From Acholeplasmataceae bacterium (GTDB lineage Bacteria > Bacillota_I > Bacilli_A > Izemoplasmatales > Hujiaoplasmataceae): a stretch of 11,118 nucleotides of DNA. Both the position numbers and the translations under genes were made by a program. The stretch spans positions 1 to 11,118 of the forward strand of contig JAAYZB010000125.1 of the NCBI GenBank assembly GCA_012515085.1, written 5' to 3'. Of this stretch, positions 7,586-11,118 are shown in pieces. Within the stretch, counting starts at the first letter, position 1. Every line of letters begins with the position of its first letter. The notes under the pieces were generated by a model. It saw only the letters and a list, made by a program, of their open reading frames with translations. It did no database searches and was not told the DNA's origin.

Positions 7586-7601
7586 TAAACCACATGGTTT
7601 A
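7586..7601. promoter_or_regulatory. Probable operator B (16-bp perfect inverted repeat)
   Basis: The plus strand reads TAAACCA, CA, TGGTTTA: two perfect 7-bp arms with a 2-bp centre. It lies between the predicted transcription start and the start codon of the TetR fusion gene and shares three bases with operator A. Size and position suit a TetR-family dimer. That the fused TetR protein binds it is inferred. Confidence 0.75.
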
Positions 7602-7616
7602 GACTATGCAGTCTAA
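7599..7616. promoter_or_regulatory. Probable operator A (18-bp inverted repeat directly after the -10 box)
   Basis: TTAGACT, a 4-bp centre and AGTCTAA form perfect 7-bp arms, a pattern common in TetR-family operators. It touches the -10 box and covers the expected transcription start, so bound repressor would block RNA polymerase. Its centre is 14 bp from that of operator B, so two dimers could bind side by side or on overlapping faces, as known for QacR. Confidence 0.8.
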
Positions 7617-7644
7617 TTATAATTTATCCTTTTAAAATTGTCAA
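7616..7644 (-). promoter_or_regulatory. Consensus sigma-A promoter of the TetR/ABC/glycosidase operon
   Basis: On the minus strand TTGACA (7639-7644), a 17-bp spacer and TATAAT (7616-7621) match the vegetative consensus at all twelve positions. Transcription should start near 7609, inside operator A. The five downstream genes overlap or are at most 4 nt apart, so this promoter probably drives all of them. A perfect promoter buried in operators suggests strong output that is normally repressed. Confidence 0.88.
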
Positions 7645-7656
7645 TATACATAAAAA

Positions 7657-7680
7657 AAATCCAGCAATTAAGCTGGATTT
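7657..7680 (-). terminator. Intrinsic terminator of the PlsC-CHR-PAP2-YcxB operon
   Basis: On the minus strand AAATCCAGC, loop TTAATT and GCTGGATTT form a 9-bp stem followed by further T residues. It begins at the last base of the YcxB-like gene's stop codon and ends just upstream of the -35 box of the next operon. This cleanly separates the two transcription units. The plus-strand reading also has a short T-rich tail, but no plus-strand gene needs it. Confidence 0.88.
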
Positions 7681-8186
7681 TATCTTCTTTTCAACCGCTT
7701 ATTCCGAGTGAATTGCTTCAAAAAATCTGTCAGTATTCTTTCATCTTCTGGTTGATTTTGAAATCCATTCTTATCAATAATATAGGTTCGCCCACCACGA
7801 TCATGCAAAATGATGAAATCTCTCGAAAACACGACTTTTATTAGGTCATCATAGCTGATTGTGATACTCTTGACATTCTCGATTTTGATATCTTTCTCAG
7901 TAAAATAATACATTTGGATAACTGGATGATCCACCAACGGGCTTTGTTTTAACACGCGCTTTGTCGTCAACATCTGCATCAAAAAAGTGAGCCCTAAATA
8001 AAAGATCAAGATCGTACCTAGAACAATGGCATAGACCCACTCTTTTTTGATGAGCATATAAACGATAAAAGCCGTTGTCAATAAGCCTACGATTGGAAAA
8101 TTCTTTTTCAGAAAATTATTAAGATAGTGACGATTATATCGGATTATTAGTTGCTTGTCATATAACGTACGATTCACTATATTCAT
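7680..8186 (-). CDS. YcxB-like small membrane protein of unknown function
   Basis: Encodes 168 residues. A basic N-terminal stretch precedes two membrane helices (about 31-46 and 50-70). A soluble C-terminal part (about 85-160) resembles the YcxB-like domain: short beta strands around MYYFTEKDIKIEN, SYDDLIKVVFSRDFIILHD and RTYIIDKNGF, then a helix ILTDFLKQF and a very basic end. The family's biochemical role is unknown. I place the start at the ATG at 8186, 16 nt after the PAP2 stop with GAGAAAGAAG upstream; a longer frame would begin inside the PAP2 gene at 8243. It is the last gene before the terminator and is probably co-transcribed with the PAP2 phosphatase. Confidence 0.8.
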   Translation of the reverse strand: MNIVNRTLYDKQLIIRYNRHYLNNFLKKNFPIVGLLTTAFIVYMLIKKEWVYAIVLGTILIFYLGLTFLMQMLTTKRVLKQSPLVDHPVIQMYYFTEKDIKIENVKSITISYDDLIKVVFSRDFIILHDRGGRTYIIDKNGFQNQPEDERILTDFLKQFTRNKRLKRR

Positions 8187-8202
8187 AGAAACACTTCTTT
8201 CT

Positions 8203-9162
8203 CTAACAATTGACTTTTCGGAACAAATATGGGTACACACCAATTGCTACAAACACCATGATCCCATAGCGGATTCCATCAAAGATGACAGCAAATGCGG
8301 CTGGAACCATCGAGCCCTCTACCAAGGCTTCTGAATCCACGATTAACGCAAAGATTGCTTTGAGTCCAATTCGAACCCCCATGACGATGCCGACTCCAAC
8401 CACAAATCGCAGGATATTTTTCCAGATGATTCGATGATTTTCAAACTGAACATGTTTCGCTTCAAATCGAATCCCCGTCACAAATCCAACGATTGCTCCC
8501 ACCATCTTCGCAACACCTTCCATGCTATTATAGAGCGCCTGAGGTCCGCTTATATCGCCATCTGGTTGTGAGATGAATATATAGACTACAAAACTGATCA
8601 GGAATAAAGCAATCGATGAAACCAAAGATATCAAGTATATTTTTTGTCGATTCGCATCATTTTCAAACAACTTATGAAATATAAAAGCCAGTCCAACTCC
8701 CAACAAGCCGCCCACCAACACATCAGAAAGGTAATGAACCCCTAGATACATGCGACTGATTGCCACCATGACGATGATAACAACACTCACGATCGTCAAC
8801 CACCTTTTTTTTAGCCATACGGCCAAACTTCCAAAAACCACCGCTGCCCCTTGGGTATGTCCACTGGGGAATGAATACCCTCCCGCCGTATCAAGACGGA
8901 TCCCGTCAATCCCATTTGCCGGATTGACATAGGGCCGAGGACGTTGAAATATCACCTTGATGATGCTATTCAACACCAGTGAGATGAAAACCGTTAGTCC
9001 AATGGTTTCTCCGGTTTTCTTGTCATAACACCAGTAAAGAAAACCAAGGATACCAATGACCACGAGTTCTTCCCCGAAAAACGTCCAGAACTGAAAGAAG
9101 AAATCCCAAAAATCACTGCGAAAGCTCTGTAGCCATTGAATCAATTCCACTTCGAATGTCAT
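8203..9162 (-). CDS. PAP2-family membrane phosphatase with extended C-terminal membrane domain
   Basis: Encodes 319 residues. All three phosphatase motifs of the PAP2 family are intact: KVIFQRPRP (Lys69, Arg76, Pro77), PSGH (99-102, His102 the acid) and SRMYLGVHYLSD (Ser136-Arg137, nucleophile His143, Asp147). Such enzymes dephosphorylate membrane lipid phosphates, for example phosphatidate or undecaprenyl pyrophosphate, with the active site outside the membrane. The PAP2 core ends near 165. A further 150 residues hold about four more hydrophobic segments (about 175-193, 218-230, 250-270, 290-313) of unknown purpose. AAGGAGGG lies 6 nt before the ATG. The 47 nt between this gene and the CHR gene contain no terminator, so it is probably read through from the upstream genes. 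Its partnership with PlsC suggests phospholipid or cell-wall carrier recycling. Confidence 0.93.
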   Translation of the reverse strand: MTFEVELIQWLQSFRSDFWDFFFQFWTFFGEELVVIGILGFLYWCYDKKTGETIGLTVFISLVLNSIIKVIFQRPRPYVNPANGIDGIRLDTAGGYSFPSGHTQGAAVVFGSLAVWLKKRWLTIVSVVIIVMVAISRMYLGVHYLSDVLVGGLLGVGLAFIFHKLFENDANRQKIYLISLVSSIALFLISFVVYIFISQPDGDISGPQALYNSMEGVAKMVGAIVGFVTGIRFEAKHVQFENHRIIWKNILRFVVGVGIVMGVRIGLKAIFALIVDSEALVEGSMVPAAFAVIFDGIRYGIMVFVAIGVYPYLFRKVNC

Positions 9163-9209
9163 AAGTTGCCCTCCTTAATTAATGAGTTGATAATAGATCT
9201 TTCTTCAGT

Positions 9210-9785
9210 TTAAATACTGATCAAGCTATACGCTACTATCCCTAAAATAGCGGCGAATAAGATCAAGTAAATCGGATTCATTTTCGGACGAATAAGCCGA
9301 ATTCCAAGCAACACTGCCGCAATAACCCAGGTTCGGGGGTCAAAAACCCAGTCACTTAAATGGAACAGATCTGTATGGATCGTGCTACGACATAACAACC
9401 CGACCCCCACCGCTACCAATATTCCCACCACCATCGGTTTCACACCGGACAAAAATCCATTAACTGTTGGATTTTTAGCGAAACGAGTGAAAAAACGAGC
9501 AATGAATAAAATAATGATAAACGATGGCAGTACAACACCCAGTGTTGCGGCAATTGCGCCCCATAAGCCGGCTTCATCAAATCCAATAAATGTGGCGATA
9601 TTGATTGCAAAAGGCCCTGGTGTCGATTCAGAAATAGCAATAAAATCAACTAATAAATCCACCGAGTTCAGCCAGCCATGCTTGAGGACTTCTTCCTCAA
9701 TCATCGGAATCATCGCATAGCCTCCGCCAAAGGTAAATAGCCCAACTTTAAAGAAGGTAATAAAAAGCAACCAGATCTTATCCAC
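9210..9785 (-). CDS. Chromate transporter (CHR) family protein, second of a single-domain pair
   Basis: Encodes 191 residues with about six membrane segments. It has the CHR signatures FGGGYAMIPMI (19-29), STPGPFAIN (54-62) and GAIAATLGVVLPSF (76-89). The CHR family is named for chromate efflux, but many members have no tested substrate. Single-domain members usually occur as adjacent pairs thought to work as a heterodimer, which fits here. I choose GTG at 9785: GAGGTGG lies 6 nt upstream and the start overlaps the previous stop by 8 nt (GTGGATAA). A longer frame to 9845 would add 20 polar residues from another reading of the neighbour gene, and no ATG is available before the FGGGYAM motif. 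Confidence 0.88.
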   Translation of the reverse strand: MDKIWLLFITFFKVGLFTFGGGYAMIPMIEEEVLKHGWLNSVDLLVDFIAISESTPGPFAINIATFIGFDEAGLWGAIAATLGVVLPSFIIILFIARFFTRFAKNPTVNGFLSGVKPMVVGILVAVGVGLLCRSTIHTDLFHLSDWVFDPRTWVIAAVLLGIRLIRPKMNPIYLILFAAILGIVAYSLISI

Positions 9786-10329
9786 GCTTTGCCACCTCGA
9801 TCCAAGTGACAATCGTTTGATACATGATCCCGATGATTCCGCCAATCAAAATCACAAAAATGGTCGGTAGCCAATGAAACAGCATCAATATAAACCCAGC
9901 GATTATCAAAACGATAGTTAGCCAATGCTTCTTCAGTTTTCGCATGAGTTTCAGCCCGGCTCCCAGTACTAAAATAGCTACCGCAATCCGAACACCTTGA
10001 AATGCATTGGCAACGATTGTGTTATCTTTGAATTGAACGAGGAACAACGAAATCAATAATATGATGACAAAAGAAGGCAATACAACACCGAGTGTGGCAA
10101 AAAAAGCTCCCAAAACGCCTTTTTGCTTATACCCTATAAATGTTGCACTATTGACTGCAATCGGTCCAGGAGTTGATTCCGCAATAGCGATGATGTTTAA
10201 AAATTCATCAACACTACACCATTTCTTCTTTTCGATGGCTTCTCTTTGAATAAGCGGGATCATGGCATAACCCCCGCCGAAGGTAAACAGACCGATTTTG
10301 AAAAAAGTGAAAAACAGGTCTCTTAACAT
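9778..10329 (-). CDS. Chromate transporter (CHR) family protein, first of a single-domain pair
   Basis: Encodes 183 residues and is the paralogue of the next gene: FGGGYAMIPLI (17-27), STPGPIAVN (52-60) and GAFFATLGVVLPSF (74-87) align with little change. Hydrophobic segments at about 75-98, 112-127, 136-151 and 155-170, plus the N-terminal helices, give a membrane protein of about six segments. The ATG overlaps the PlsC stop by 7 nt (ATGTTAA), with AGAAGGA 8 nt upstream, so translation is probably coupled. Predicted to be an anion (chromate/sulfate-like) transporter subunit. The lipid-gene neighbours give no hint of chromate, so the true substrate is uncertain. Confidence 0.9.
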   Translation of the reverse strand: MLRDLFFTFFKIGLFTFGGGYAMIPLIQREAIEKKKWCSVDEFLNIIAIAESTPGPIAVNSATFIGYKQKGVLGAFFATLGVVLPSFVIILLISLFLVQFKDNTIVANAFQGVRIAVAILVLGAGLKLMRKLKKHWLTIVLIIAGFILMLFHWLPTIFVILIGGIIGIMYQTIVTWIEVAKRG

Positions 10330-11118
10330 GATCCTTGTCCTTCTGCTTTCGGTTGTTGCCCATAAATCGCTTCAAATTGGTCCATTTGGATTTGAATACG
10401 TTCTTGGACGACTTGGGCAAGAGAACTCGTATCCATCTCTTTGATGGATTCATATGGAATGAGGGGGCAGACATGAATATAGGCTGTATGACAACGAATT
10501 CGCTTCAAGGACAATACTCCTTGCATGTTATATAAACATACCGGACAAATATCAGCCCCGGCTTTCAGTGCGACTTTGAACGCTCCGGCTTTAAAGGGGA
10601 TCATTTGATTGGAATAACTCCGTGTTCCTTCAGGAAAAATTCCCATGGGTTGCCCGTTTTTGATAGCTTTGATCGTATCGATGATGGCCTGTAAACCCTT
10701 ACGATCCATTCCCCGAAACAATGGAATGCATCCTGCACTTATCAATAACTGCTTCAAAATCGGATAATGAAACAACTCTTCTTTTGCCAAGAATGCCATG
10801 GGATAATCTTTGAGGATTTGTTTCAAATAGACAGGATCCGATAATTCTGAATGATTGGCAAAGGCTACAAAACAATTGTTTTTCGGGAGATTTTCCAACC
10901 CCGAGGCAACGATTCTCACGCGCAAAAGCACCCGAAACAAATAGCTTCCGATCTCATTGTAAAGTCGATGTTTGCCCATGTTTTTGGGGTCTGTTTTCGT
11001 ATTAAGGATAATATAGATGGTTCCTGAAATAAAATAGCACACGAAAACACCCAAAAATGCCACCAAAGCGATGCCTGCTAACACCAAGATCCCCAAGATG
11101 CCCTGAGGATAAGATCCA
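10323..11118 (-). CDS. plsC: PlsC-type 1-acylglycerol-3-phosphate acyltransferase, 5' end probably beyond right edge
   Basis: The frame is open to the right edge. The first possible start inside is a TTG at 11096 with a poor ribosome binding site, so the true start may lie outside. Numbering from that TTG (257 residues), an N-terminal membrane helix (about 4-31) is followed by the acyltransferase domain: motif I NHSELSD (81-87, catalytic His82 and Asp87), motif II GCIPLFRG (122-129), motif III FPEGTRS (154-160) and motif IV near ADICPVCLYN (181-190). This is the lysophosphatidate acyltransferase that makes phosphatidic acid at the inner face of the membrane. Length fits the family. It overlaps the first CHR gene by 7 nt and is the earliest gene of its operon visible here. 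Family assignment is secure; the acyl donor and exact acceptor are not shown. Confidence 0.93.
   Translation of the reverse strand, partial: GSYPQGILGILVLAGIALVAFLGVFVCYFISGTIYIILNTKTDPKNMGKHRLYNEIGSYLFRVLLRVRIVASGLENLPKNNCFVAFANHSELSDPVYLKQILKDYPMAFLAKEELFHYPILKQLLISAGCIPLFRGMDRKGLQAIIDTIKAIKNGQPMGIFPEGTRSYSNQMIPFKAGAFKVALKAGADICPVCLYNMQGVLSLKRIRCHTAYIHVCPLIPYESIKEMDTSSLAQVVQERIQIQMDQFEAIYGQQPKAEGQGSC

Noticed and set aside
9163..9209. Possible promoter or terminator between the CHR pair and the PAP2 gene
   Set aside because: The 47 nt contain a strong ribosome site but no stem-loop with T-run and no convincing -35/-10 pair.
9382..9720. Plus-strand open frame of 112 codons, and other plus-strand frames such as 1572-1979 and 573-857
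   Set aside because: They lie opposite well-supported minus-strand genes, have no family motifs and look like antisense shadows.
1..11118. CRISPR arrays, insertion sequences, tRNA or rRNA genes, prophage genes
   Set aside because: No direct-repeat arrays, transposase or terminal repeats, or structured RNA signatures were seen on reading; coding density is nearly complete.

Overview
The window looks like a chromosomal stretch of a low-to-moderate GC Gram-positive-type bacterium (Bacillota or a close relative). The evidence is the strong AGGAGG-type ribosome binding sites, densely overlapping genes, a textbook sigma-A promoter, an intrinsic terminator with a T-run, and protein families typical of that group. 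TGA is used as a stop and Trp is TGG, so the code is the standard bacterial one and not that of Mycoplasma. I cannot name the genus. Every gene I can support lies on the minus strand, so transcription runs from right to left.

Right half (about 11118 to 7657): the tail of an operon whose start is outside the window. It encodes a PlsC-type lysophosphatidate acyltransferase, two single-domain chromate-transporter (CHR) family membrane proteins with overlapping ends, a PAP2 phosphatase with a long membrane C-terminal extension, and a small YcxB-like membrane protein. It ends at a clear stem-loop terminator. The theme is membrane and lipid metabolism.

Centre (7644 to 7571): a regulatory island of about 75 bp. 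It holds a perfect-consensus promoter (TTGACA, 17 bp, TATAAT) followed at once by two overlapping perfect inverted repeats that cover the expected transcription start. These are very likely operator sites for the regulator encoded next.

Left half (7570 to 1): an operon of five tightly coupled genes that continues past the left edge. The first gene is the most striking object here: one 487-residue protein with a complete TetR-type repressor at its N-terminus and a complete but catalytically dead ABC-transporter ATPase domain at its C-terminus. It overlaps by ATGA with a six-helix ABC-2-type permease, and no working ATPase is encoded nearby. Then follow a BadF/NAGK-type sugar kinase, a GH36 alpha-galactosidase and a GH2 glycosidase, all apparently cytoplasmic. 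The GH2 reading frame is open from 2057 to the left edge.

How it may work (inference): the TetR dimer represses its own promoter and hence the sugar-degradation genes. The pseudo-ATPase could dock on the permease the way a true ATPase docks on its transporter, so the permease would act as a membrane receptor or tether for the repressor, perhaps responding to a galactose-containing glycan or glycolipid. This would be an ABC-transporter-derived signalling device in charge of a catabolic operon. I do not recall a described system with this architecture.
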